Assembly (NCBI GenBank): GCA_904501715.1
Contig: CAJGCD010000007.1
Span: forward strand, 1-34,633
Length of the DNA: 34,633 nucleotides
Origin: an uncultured Clostridia bacterium
GTDB taxonomy: Bacteria > Bacillota > Clostridia > Oscillospirales > CAG-272
Direction of reading: 5' to 3'
Both the position numbers and the translations under genes were made by a program. Positions 25,169 through 32,225 of this stretch are shown one piece after another (position 1 is the first letter of the stretch; each line of letters begins with the position of its first letter). The notes under the pieces were generated by a model, which was given only the letters and a program-made list of their open reading frames with translations, was not told where the DNA came from and ran no database searches.

Positions 25169-26541
25169 ATTTCAAGCTCCTTTCGAACCAAAGCTATCTG
25201 CTTTTCTACGGAAGCTACCGACGTTCCGCCCTCGGATATCCTCTTTTCAACACACGCCTCTAAGGATATTTCCGAATAAAGGTCTTCTTCAAATATGTCA
25301 GAATGCTTTTTGTATTTCTCAAGCGTTAAGCTGTCAAGCACGGTTTTTTTGTCTATGCACTCTGCAACTATCTGACCTACTATCTTGTATGCCGAACGGA
25401 AAGGAAGTCCCTTCTTTGTGAGATAGTCTGCCAAGTCGGTTGCGTTTATAAAACCTTCCTGCGCTGCTTTGTACATATTTGAGGGTATAAGCTTCATTGT
25501 ACGTATCATAGGAGCGAAGATATCAAGGCACATTTCTACCGTTTCGAGTGAATCGAAAATAGCCTCTTTGTCCTCTTGCATATCTTTGTTATATGCCAAA
25601 GGAAGTCCTTTGAGTGTTGTGAGTAAAGCGAAAAGGTCGCCGTAAACACGTCCTGTTTTTCCGCGCACAAGCTCTGCCATATCCGAGTTTTTCTTTTGAG
25701 GCATTATAGACGAGCCCGTTGTATAAGCATCGTCAAGCTCTACAAATTTGAATTCCCAGCTGGACCAAAGTATTATTTCCTCTGAAAATCTGGAAAGGTG
25801 CATCATTATGAGTGAAAAAGCGCTCATAAGCTCAACACAAAAATCTCTATCCGAAACACCGTCTATGCTATTCTGGGTTATTCCGCTAAATCCCAACTGC
25901 TCAGCTTCAAAAAAACGGTCGGTTTTATAGGTAGTTCCCGCAAGCGCGCACGAACCGATAGGGGAATAATTCATTCTTGCAACGGCATCTTTTATTCTTG
26001 ATATATCACGCAAAAACATCTGGGCATATGCCATAAGGTGATGACCAAAGGTAATGGGCTGAGCTCTTTGAAGATGAGTGTATCCGGGAACGATTGCGGC
26101 TTTTCCTTCTTCCGCCTTATCGGTTATGGCACCTATAAGCTCTCTGAGAAGACCGATTATGTCCTCAGATCTGTCCCTGAGATACATCCTTATATCAAGT
26201 GCTACCTGGTCGTTGCGGCTTCTTGCGGTATGAAGACGCTTTCCTGCCTCTCCTATACGCTTTGTGAGCTCCGCTTCTACGAACATATGTATATCCTCGC
26301 AGGACATATCAAAATCCAGATTTCCGTTGTTAAGGTCTTCAAGGATTTCGGTAAGACCGCTTATTATTTTTTCACAGTCCTCCGCACTGATAATGCTTTG
26401 CTTTTCAAGCATTTTTGCGTGCGCAATTGAACCTAAAATATCCTGCTTGTACATTTTACAGTCAAAACGTATTGAAGAATTAAAGTCATCTGCTTTACTG
26501 TCAAGGCTTTTCGCAAACCTTCCTGCCCACATTTTTTCCAT
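25165..26541 (-). CDS. argH: Argininosuccinate lyase
   Basis: Splits argininosuccinate into arginine and fumarate. The 458-residue protein has MWAGRF at the start, the HTARSRNDQVALD block, TYKTDRFF and the fumarase-superfamily signature GSSIMPQKKNSD with the catalytic Ser loop. The ribosome binding site is poor (no GGAGG before ATG 26541), in contrast to every other gene of the operon. A 13-bp hairpin lies between argG and this start. Confidence 0.97.
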   Translation of the reverse strand: MEKMWAGRFAKSLDSKADDFNSSIRFDCKMYKQDILGSIAHAKMLEKQSIISAEDCEKIISGLTEILEDLNNGNLDFDMSCEDIHMFVEAELTKRIGEAGKRLHTARSRNDQVALDIRMYLRDRSEDIIGLLRELIGAITDKAEEGKAAIVPGYTHLQRAQPITFGHHLMAYAQMFLRDISRIKDAVARMNYSPIGSCALAGTTYKTDRFFEAEQLGFSGITQNSIDGVSDRDFCVELMSAFSLIMMHLSRFSEEIILWSSWEFKFVELDDAYTTGSSIMPQKKNSDMAELVRGKTGRVYGDLFALLTTLKGLPLAYNKDMQEDKEAIFDSLETVEMCLDIFAPMIRTMKLIPSNMYKAAQEGFINATDLADYLTKKGLPFRSAYKIVGQIVAECIDKKTVLDSLTLEKYKKHSDIFEEDLYSEISLEACVEKRISEGGTSVASVEKQIALVRKELEI

Positions 26542-26554
26542 TCTTATTTAACAC

Positions 26555-26587
26555 TTTTTGCCCGCCGCAAAATACGGCAGGCAAAAA
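26555..26587 (-). other. Intercistronic hairpin between argG and argH
   Basis: In the minus-strand transcript bases 26587-26575 pair with 26567-26555 over 13 bp, with one U-G pair that would be a mismatch in the opposite-strand RNA. No T run follows, so it is not a classic terminator. It may stabilise the argG message or limit argH translation. Confidence 0.55.
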
Positions 26588-26600
26588 TTCTCCTTAAAAG

Positions 26601-27830
26601 TTAGTTCTTTTTATTCTTAGCGTTTACCTGAGCCTGAACCTTTATGGGAAGTCCAAAGAGGTTTATAAATCCTGCGGAATCCGCTTGATTGTAAACGTTG
26701 TCCTCGCCAAAGGTAGCTATCTCCTCGGAGTAGAGCGAATAGTCGCTCCATACGCCCGCCTTGATAATGTTGCCCTTGTAAAGCTTAAGCTTTACGGTTC
26801 CCGTTACATTTTCCTGGGTCTTGTCAACGAATGCGGAAAGTGCTTCGCGAAGAGGTGTAAACCACTGACCGTTGTAAACGAGATCGGCAAAGGTTACGGA
26901 CAGCTCCGCCTTCTTGTGCGCAGTATATTTGTCAAGACAAACGGTTTCAAGATAATTGTGCGCGGCGTAAAGTATCTCTCCACCGGGAGTTTCGTACACA
27001 CCGCGGCACTTCATACCTACAAGGCGGTTCTCAACTATGTCAAGAAGTCCAATTCCGTTTTCTCCACCAACCTTGTTGAGATTGAGGATGATATCCTTTG
27101 CGCTCATCTTTTCTCCGTTGAACGCAACGGGACGACCCTGCTCAAAAGCAAGTGTGATATATGTAGGAGCATCGGGAGCCATTATAGGAGAAACGCCCAT
27201 TTCAAGGAAACCGGGCTTTTCATACAAGGGCTCGTTGCCCGCATCCTCAAGATCGAGTCCCTCGTGGCTGAGGTGCCAAAGGTTCTTGTCCTTGGAGTAA
27301 TTGGTCTCGCGATTTATCTTAAGAGGAACGTTGTGCGCCTCTGCGTACTCAATCTCTTCCTCACGGGACTTTATGCTCCACTCACGCCAAGGAGCGATTA
27401 TGGGCATATCGGGAGCGAAAGCCTTGATAGTAAGCTCAAAACGAACCTGGTCGTTTCCCTTACCCGTACAGCCGTGACAGATAGCGTCTGCGCCCTCTGC
27501 AAGTGCGATCTCAACTATTCTCTTTGCGATTACGGGACGTGCGAAGGATGTTCCAAGAAGATATTCCTCGTACTTTGCGCCCGCCATTACCGTAGGGATA
27601 ACGTAATCGTCAACGAATTCTTCGGTAAGGTCCTCAATGTAAAGTTTGGATGCGCCAGTCTTGAGCGCCTTTTCCTCGAGTCCCTCGAGCTCGTCGCTCT
27701 GACCTACGTTGCCGCTTACGGCTATAACCTCACAGTTGTTATAGTTTTCTTTAAGCCACGGAATTATAATGGACGTATCAAGTCCTCCCGAGTATGCTAA
27801 AACTACCTTTTTGATTTTGCTTTTATCCAT
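26601..27830 (-). CDS. argG: Argininosuccinate synthase
   Basis: ATP-dependent joining of citrulline and aspartate. The 409-residue protein has the N-type ATP pyrophosphatase loop AYSGGLDTS (residues 13-21), the CHGCTGKGNDQVRFE block and the PWREW segment. AAGGAGG lies 9 nt before ATG 27830. It is the first gene of the argG-H-C-J-B-D-F operon, controlled by a consensus promoter and an ArgR-type operator. Confidence 0.98.
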   Translation of the reverse strand: MDKSKIKKVVLAYSGGLDTSIIIPWLKENYNNCEVIAVSGNVGQSDELEGLEEKALKTGASKLYIEDLTEEFVDDYVIPTVMAGAKYEEYLLGTSFARPVIAKRIVEIALAEGADAICHGCTGKGNDQVRFELTIKAFAPDMPIIAPWREWSIKSREEEIEYAEAHNVPLKINRETNYSKDKNLWHLSHEGLDLEDAGNEPLYEKPGFLEMGVSPIMAPDAPTYITLAFEQGRPVAFNGEKMSAKDIILNLNKVGGENGIGLLDIVENRLVGMKCRGVYETPGGEILYAAHNYLETVCLDKYTAHKKAELSVTFADLVYNGQWFTPLREALSAFVDKTQENVTGTVKLKLYKGNIIKAGVWSDYSLYSEEIATFGEDNVYNQADSAGFINLFGLPIKVQAQVNAKNKKN

Positions 27831-27861
27831 TTTTTGTTACCTCCTTGCCGTTTTAGGCTAA

Positions 27862-27879
27862 TTTGCATATATATTCAAA
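27862..27879 (-). promoter_or_regulatory. ARG box (ArgR/AhrC operator) of the arginine operon
   Basis: The minus strand reads TTTGAATATATATGCAAA. The core TGAAT-ATAT-ATGCA matches the ARG-box consensus TGAATwwwwATTCA with one difference. It sits at about +5 to +22 from the predicted start, where a bound repressor would block transcription. Confidence 0.75.
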
Positions 27880-27890
27880 TTTACATGTAT

Positions 27891-27919
27891 ATTATACAAC
27901 CACCGACAGCGTTTGTCAA
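27891..27919 (-). promoter_or_regulatory. Consensus sigma-A promoter of the arginine operon
   Basis: Minus strand TTGACA (27914-27919), 17 bp, TATAAT (27891-27896): a perfect match at both hexamers and spacing. Transcription would start near 27884, giving a leader of about 54 nt. Confidence 0.9.
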
Positions 27920-27945
27920 TGGTTAATATAAATATATTTTTATTG

Positions 27946-28006
27946 TGTCACGGGACAATATTTGACGTTTGTCACAAATACAAGCATTTGTGTCCGTGAA
28001 CACGGA
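27946..28006. other. Cluster of overlapping inverted repeats upstream of the arginine promoter
   Basis: Four short dyads lie in 61 bp: TGTCacggGACA (27946-27957), TGACgtttGTCA (27963-27974), ACAAAT/ATTTGT around 6 nt (27974-27991) and TCCGTGaaCACGGA (27993-28006). They look like binding sites for dimeric regulators rather than an RNA structure, but no regulator can be assigned. No gene is visible between 27831 and 28144. Confidence 0.5.
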
Positions 28007-28014
28007 GCTTTGTT

Positions 28015-28032
28015 GCTGTATAATTATGCATT
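28015..28032. promoter_or_regulatory. Possible second, upstream ARG box
   Basis: The core TGTATAATTATGCA (28017-28030) resembles TGAATwwwwATTCA with one difference in one half site and two in the other. It lies about 150 bp upstream of the main operator; ArgR-family repressors often use distant paired sites. Confidence 0.35.
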
Positions 28033-28068
28033 TTCAGTGCATAACAATACAAAAGATTAAAACGCCAA

Positions 28069-28100
28069 TATAGGGTTGACACGATCGTGTCAACCCTATA
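28069..28100 (-). terminator. Perfect 32-bp palindrome after the ECF gene
   Basis: Bases 28069-28084 are the exact reverse complement of 28085-28100. As RNA it forms a 14-bp stem with a GATC loop. It lies about 45 nt after the stop of the ECF S-component gene. The T-tract on the minus strand is poor, so the terminator role is likely but not sure. Confidence 0.55.
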
Positions 28101-28144
28101 AATTCAATAAAACCTTACTGTACAATCGAATTTATTGAAATTTA

Positions 28145-28753
28145 TCAATTCTTTACGCTATCAACTATTCTTGATATTGTAGGCGCAAGAATGACATTTA
28201 TTAAAAACTCGACCAAGAAGTTAAGTCCTGCAAGCCCAAAAATGATATACGTTACGAGATTGGTACCACCCGCCCATGCGTTTAATGTATCCATAAAAAA
28301 CAACAACATTCCACAGACAAAAAGACCGGTATTTACTATTGGAGCCGAGAGCGCAGCAACCAAAGCGGAAACGTATTTTTTTGCCGAGGAAGCAGAAGCA
28401 TCAGATTTCTTTCCTTTGAAAACACGGTAGAGACACGCAGGAACAATTCCTGCAGAGATACCTTTTATAAAGCATATAGCTGCAGTTAAAAACGGGTTGG
28501 CGATCCAAAGAATATAGCCGCCCATATCGAGTCCGGTTATACAATTTATCAAAACGATAAGTCCAAAGAAAAAGCCGAGGATAGCTCCTCCCTTGATACC
28601 AAACAGTATTGCCCCTACCACGACAGGAACTAAAGTTAAGGTAATGGAAACGCCACCTATTGGTGGAATTACAGCGCTGACAAGCTGTAGGACCACTACC
28701 AGTGCTACAAGCAACGCAAGCTCAACCGTTTCAAGCGTTTTTTTGCTTTTCAT
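28145..28753 (-). CDS. ECF-transporter substrate-binding (S) component
   Basis: A 202-residue integral membrane protein with about six helices. It starts with the S-component hallmark: a basic tail, then LALLVALVVVLQLVSAVIPPIGGVSITLTLVPVVVG-like helices and the FGIKGGAILGFFFGL loop. S components bind a vitamin or metal and work with a shared energising module (EcfA, A', T). No ATPase or T gene is nearby, so it belongs to the group II type that borrows the module. The substrate is unknown. The ribosome binding site (GGAG) is unusually far, 13 nt, from ATG 28753. Confidence 0.88.
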   Translation of the reverse strand: MKSKKTLETVELALLVALVVVLQLVSAVIPPIGGVSITLTLVPVVVGAILFGIKGGAILGFFFGLIVLINCITGLDMGGYILWIANPFLTAAICFIKGISAGIVPACLYRVFKGKKSDASASSAKKYVSALVAALSAPIVNTGLFVCGMLLFFMDTLNAWAGGTNLVTYIIFGLAGLNFLVEFLINVILAPTISRIVDSVKN

Positions 28754-28798
28754 ATTTAGTGAAATTCTCCATTCTTGCTTTTTAAAAAATACACTAAA

Positions 28799-28827
28799 AT
28801 AATACTATTTTTTTCATGCAAAGTCAA
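28799..28827 (-). promoter_or_regulatory. Sigma-A promoter of the ECF S-component gene
   Basis: Minus strand TTGACT (28822-28827), 17 bp, TATTAT (28799-28804). No riboswitch-sized leader is possible: only about 40 nt separate the start site from the ATG. Confidence 0.8.
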
Positions 28828-28926
28828 GAGCTTTTTGAAATTTTCTCAAATATTTATCAAAGGCATTCGTATGGTAAAATATATTTGTAGTTTTATATTC
28901 AAATTTTTATTTAAATGAGAAAGATT

Positions 28927-30594
28927 ATGAAAACATTAAGATTTATCGCGTTGATCTTGGTGTTGTGTACGTTCGCTACACTTCTTCTGGCTTGTAACCG
29001 GGAAGAAAATCTCGACACAAGCACATCAGGAACGACCAGCGGAACCACCGCGTCCTCGAGCTCAAGCAACAACTCAAACTCGGGAGATAACAACACGGAA
29101 AACGACGGTGAAAATAACAACCAGCAGCCCTCCACACCCAATGTTGACACTTCTAAGCTGGCAGAAAGTGTAAATATCAAAAATTATAACGGCAAGAGGT
29201 TTGATGAAAAGTATATAGACCTTGGTCAGGGTTCATATATGAACATCGTAAAGAAAACTACACCCGAAGAATTCAAGGAGTTTAAGGCTAATCTTGAGGC
29301 TGACGGATTGGTTCTATACACATCTAACAAGATAGGTGACAACGAGTTTTACACCTACATTTCAAAAAAACAGATAGTTAACGTAATGTTCCTTGTGTAC
29401 GACTATGACGAAAGAGATTCTGATTATCCTACGGTTACCTCCGTTGACCATAATGAGGTAAGAGTAATCGAAGATGACCCCTCCATGTTCAGTCTTCCCC
29501 TGCTCAAAGAGGATAACGTGTACACTGCAGACAGCACTGTAGAACCTAAGCTCATCATGCTATCCGATGATGCTATTTCTTGGCCCGGAAGAATGGGTTA
29601 CCTCTATCAGCTCGCTGACGGAAGCTTCTTTATCATCGACGGCGGATATTGGGGCGCAGGCAGCAATCCCGATTCGCCCAAGCCCACCTCAAAGACTTCT
29701 ATGTCCCATACAGTGATGGAGGTTATGAAGGCTCACGCTCCCGACCCCAACAACATAGTAGTTGCAGGATGGCTCTTTACTCATATCCACTCTGACCATA
29801 TCGGAGCTTTTCTCGATATTTCTACGCAGGCTAAGTACAAGGATATAGTTACAATCGAGCAGATAATATACAATATGCCCAGTGATGAAGAGGTTCTTGG
29901 ACAGGATGACAATCCTGAAAGGCTTTTAAAGTGGATGAGACTTTTTGATAAAGCGGTTGGCGTATTCCAGGAACAGCAAAAGAACACCAATACTCCCCTT
30001 CGTCTCATAAAGGCTCATGCGGGTCAGAAGTTCTTTTTCAGAGACCTTACGATGACTATATATACCTCTCAGGATAACCTTCTTTATTCTACTAACGTTA
30101 ATACAGGTAATAATCTCGAAAGCATTGACTGGCACAACAATACCTCTATTCTCTCCGTAGTCGAGTACCAAGGCACAAAGGCACTTTATCTTGGTGATAC
30201 CCACGTGCTCGCAAACAAACTTGTTAACAACCCCCTGTACAGAAATAATCTTGATTGCGACATCCTTCAGGTCGCTCATCACGGCTACAGCGACACAGCT
30301 GCATACCACGTATACAAGCACTTGACTTCTGATCTCAAGATGGTTTTGTGGCCTGACTGTAAACAACACTTTGACGGTAAAAACATCGATGGATCGATCT
30401 ACTCCGAAGATAAAGTCAATAATACCCCCTACGGTGGTGTGTGGGATGTCAAGTTTAGCGGCACTTCTTACACTAACAAGCAGTACCTTGACAAAGAGGG
30501 CGTAACTCAGGTATATCTGAAGGATAACACCTGTGCTGTTATTACCGACTTTAAGAACCTGAACTCCTTCAAGATGGTAGACTACGTTAAGTAA
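28927..30594 (+). CDS. Metallo-beta-lactamase-fold lipoprotein, paralogue 1
   Basis: A 555-residue predicted surface lipoprotein. The signal peptide ends in LLLAC (lipobox), followed by a Ser/Thr/Asn-rich linker to about residue 75. A family-specific N-terminal domain (YIDLGQGSYMNIVKK... to WPGRMGYLYQL) leads into the MBL fold: FIIDGGYW, the metal motif HIHSDH (residues 286-291), YLGDTH and VAHHGY. The arrangement resembles the C-terminal MBL domain of ComEC-type proteins. Substrate unknown. ATG 28927 is preferred to 28915 by comparison with the second paralogue (MKTLR start), though the ribosome binding site is weak. A strong terminator makes it monocistronic. A TGn-TAAAAT element at 28872-28880 may be its -10. 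Confidence 0.88.
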   Translation: MKTLRFIALILVLCTFATLLLACNREENLDTSTSGTTSGTTASSSSSNNSNSGDNNTENDGENNNQQPSTPNVDTSKLAESVNIKNYNGKRFDEKYIDLGQGSYMNIVKKTTPEEFKEFKANLEADGLVLYTSNKIGDNEFYTYISKKQIVNVMFLVYDYDERDSDYPTVTSVDHNEVRVIEDDPSMFSLPLLKEDNVYTADSTVEPKLIMLSDDAISWPGRMGYLYQLADGSFFIIDGGYWGAGSNPDSPKPTSKTSMSHTVMEVMKAHAPDPNNIVVAGWLFTHIHSDHIGAFLDISTQAKYKDIVTIEQIIYNMPSDEEVLGQDDNPERLLKWMRLFDKAVGVFQEQQKNTNTPLRLIKAHAGQKFFFRDLTMTIYTSQDNLLYSTNVNTGNNLESIDWHNNTSILSVVEYQGTKALYLGDTHVLANKLVNNPLYRNNLDCDILQVAHHGYSDTAAYHVYKHLTSDLKMVLWPDCKQHFDGKNIDGSIYSEDKVNNTPYGGVWDVKFSGTSYTNKQYLDKEGVTQVYLKDNTCAVITDFKNLNSFKMVDYVK

Positions 30595-30604
30595 TCAATA
30601 TCTT

Positions 30605-30635
30605 ACAGCACCCGCTCAGCGGGTGCTGTTTTTTT
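30605..30635 (+). terminator. Strong intrinsic terminator after MBL paralogue 1
   Basis: ACAGCACCCGC (30605-30615) pairs with GCGGGTGCTGT (30619-30629) around a 3-nt loop and is followed by six T. Confidence 0.95.
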
Positions 30636-30656
30636 GCAAAATAATGACACTTTTGG

Positions 30657-30685
30657 TTGACATAAATATGTGTTTATGATACAAT
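30657..30685 (+). promoter_or_regulatory. Consensus promoter of MBL paralogues 2 and 3
   Basis: TTGACA (30657-30662), 17 bp, TACAAT (30680-30685) with extended TGn. The start site would lie near 30692, some 20 nt before the ATG. Confidence 0.9.
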
Positions 30686-30714
30686 GTTATCAGTAAATTT
30701 TTAAGGAGTTTTTT

Positions 30715-32205
30715 ATGAAGACGCTTAGAACTTTAGCTCTTATTATTACTCTATGTCTTCTCTTCTCTTTCCTGATTGGCTGTAACGCAGAGCCTGAGGA
30801 ACCCTCAAGCGAAAGCACAAGTCAATCATCAACGAAAAAGACGACGGCACAAAAAGCTACTATCCCTGCTAAGACGTATGACGAGGAAAGACCTAAAAAT
30901 CCCGCGGTGCTCCCCAAATATGGCGATGATGATTTTGAAATTCCGAATATGCCCTTAGGTCAACAATCCGAAATGCATATTGCCATAGAGACCAATAAAA
31001 CCGAATACAATGATTACCTCAATGCCCTTGAGGCAGACGGCTACAGCTTTTACGCCGATAACGAGATAGGAGATAATTTATATGCTACTTATATAAATGA
31101 CACTCACATCTTAAACGTTATGTACATAAACGCTTTTAAGCAGACAAGAGTCATAATAGATGATAGGACGGTATTTGCTCTTCCGGGACTTGAGAAAGAA
31201 AACGTGTATGAGGAAACTTCAGATTGCTCCCTTACGTTGCTCTCTGATGACGCGGTAGGCTGGCCGGGAAGAATGGGGTATATTTACAAGTTGGCTGATG
31301 GAAGCTTCTTTATTATAGATGGTGGATATACAAAATCAGGAGACGGCGGCAATTCCTCAGAGCCTTACATTATGTCCGTGCTTGAAAAATACGCTGATGA
31401 CCCCAATAATATCACCATAGCAGCTTGGCTCATATCTCACGTGCACTCCGACCACCTCGGCGGTTTCCTGGATATGTCCTCAAACACGGAAATAAAGGAA
31501 CGTATTCACATAGAAAAGGTAATATATAATATGCCCTGCGAAGCCGATCTCTCCGAGCAGGACCTTAATTCAAACGGCACTACGACCATGACCAAATGGG
31601 GTGAAAAGCTTGAAAACGCGATCATACGCTGGTCGCCCGACGCGATAATAAAGGCGCACCCGGGACAGGTATTCCACATCAGAAATCTTAAACTTACTAT
31701 TTATCATTCCCAGGATCTTATGCTGGGTACTCCCCTTACTTCCTCAAATCCTAAACTTGTATACAAATCAATAAAAGTACACAACAACACCTCCATTGTA
31801 AGCAAGGTTGAGTTTATGGGCAAAACAGCTCTTTATCTTGCAGACAGCTCCGCTCAGGCTAACAAAAGTGTCCTTGACCCTGTATATAACACTTCCCTTC
31901 AAGCTGATATAGTTCAAGTAGCGCACCACGGCTACAGAGATACAAGCGCGGGTAACGTATATAAGCATATTACTCCGTCAATGGTATTCTGGCCCGTATG
32001 CAAGCAGCACTACGATGGGCTCAATCACGACGGCTCGATATATTATGAAAAAGGTTCGGCATATTCGGGTGTTAGCAGCGTAGGCTTTAACGTTGAATAT
32101 TTGTTTAAGGAAGGCATCAAGCATTATTACCACGGCGGAGATTGCATTACCTTCAGCGATTTTGAAACCTGGGAGGGTGTGCGCTGGGATGCTGTACCAA
32201 ATTAA
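30715..32205 (+). CDS. Metallo-beta-lactamase-fold lipoprotein, paralogue 2
   Basis: A 496-residue predicted surface lipoprotein: signal peptide MKTLRTLALIITLC..., lipobox FLIGC (Cys23), a short Ser/Thr/Lys linker, then the same two domains as paralogue 1. The N-terminal domain runs from about residue 75 to 185 (GQQSEMHIAIETNKTEYNDYL onwards). The MBL fold follows, with FIIDGGYT, HVHSDH (residues 242-247), YLADSS and VAHHGY. The C-terminus ends in the CITFSDFETWEGVRWDA block shared with paralogue 3. AAGGAG lies 6 nt before ATG 30715. It leads a two-gene operon with its own promoter. The substrate is unknown. Confidence 0.9.
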   Translation: MKTLRTLALIITLCLLFSFLIGCNAEPEEPSSESTSQSSTKKTTAQKATIPAKTYDEERPKNPAVLPKYGDDDFEIPNMPLGQQSEMHIAIETNKTEYNDYLNALEADGYSFYADNEIGDNLYATYINDTHILNVMYINAFKQTRVIIDDRTVFALPGLEKENVYEETSDCSLTLLSDDAVGWPGRMGYIYKLADGSFFIIDGGYTKSGDGGNSSEPYIMSVLEKYADDPNNITIAAWLISHVHSDHLGGFLDMSSNTEIKERIHIEKVIYNMPCEADLSEQDLNSNGTTTMTKWGEKLENAIIRWSPDAIIKAHPGQVFHIRNLKLTIYHSQDLMLGTPLTSSNPKLVYKSIKVHNNTSIVSKVEFMGKTALYLADSSAQANKSVLDPVYNTSLQADIVQVAHHGYRDTSAGNVYKHITPSMVFWPVCKQHYDGLNHDGSIYYEKGSAYSGVSSVGFNVEYLFKEGIKHYYHGGDCITFSDFETWEGVRWDAVPN

Positions 32206-32225
32206 AATGAAAGGCTATTAAGGTT

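Noticed and set aside
26685..27800. A 371-codon open frame on the plus strand opposite argG
   Set aside because: ArgG is unambiguous; the frame is a product of codon bias on the opposite strand.
27831..28144. Leader upstream of argG considered as a T-box or riboswitch
   Set aside because: The consensus promoter is only about 54 nt before the ATG, and no T-box motif or specifier hairpin is visible.
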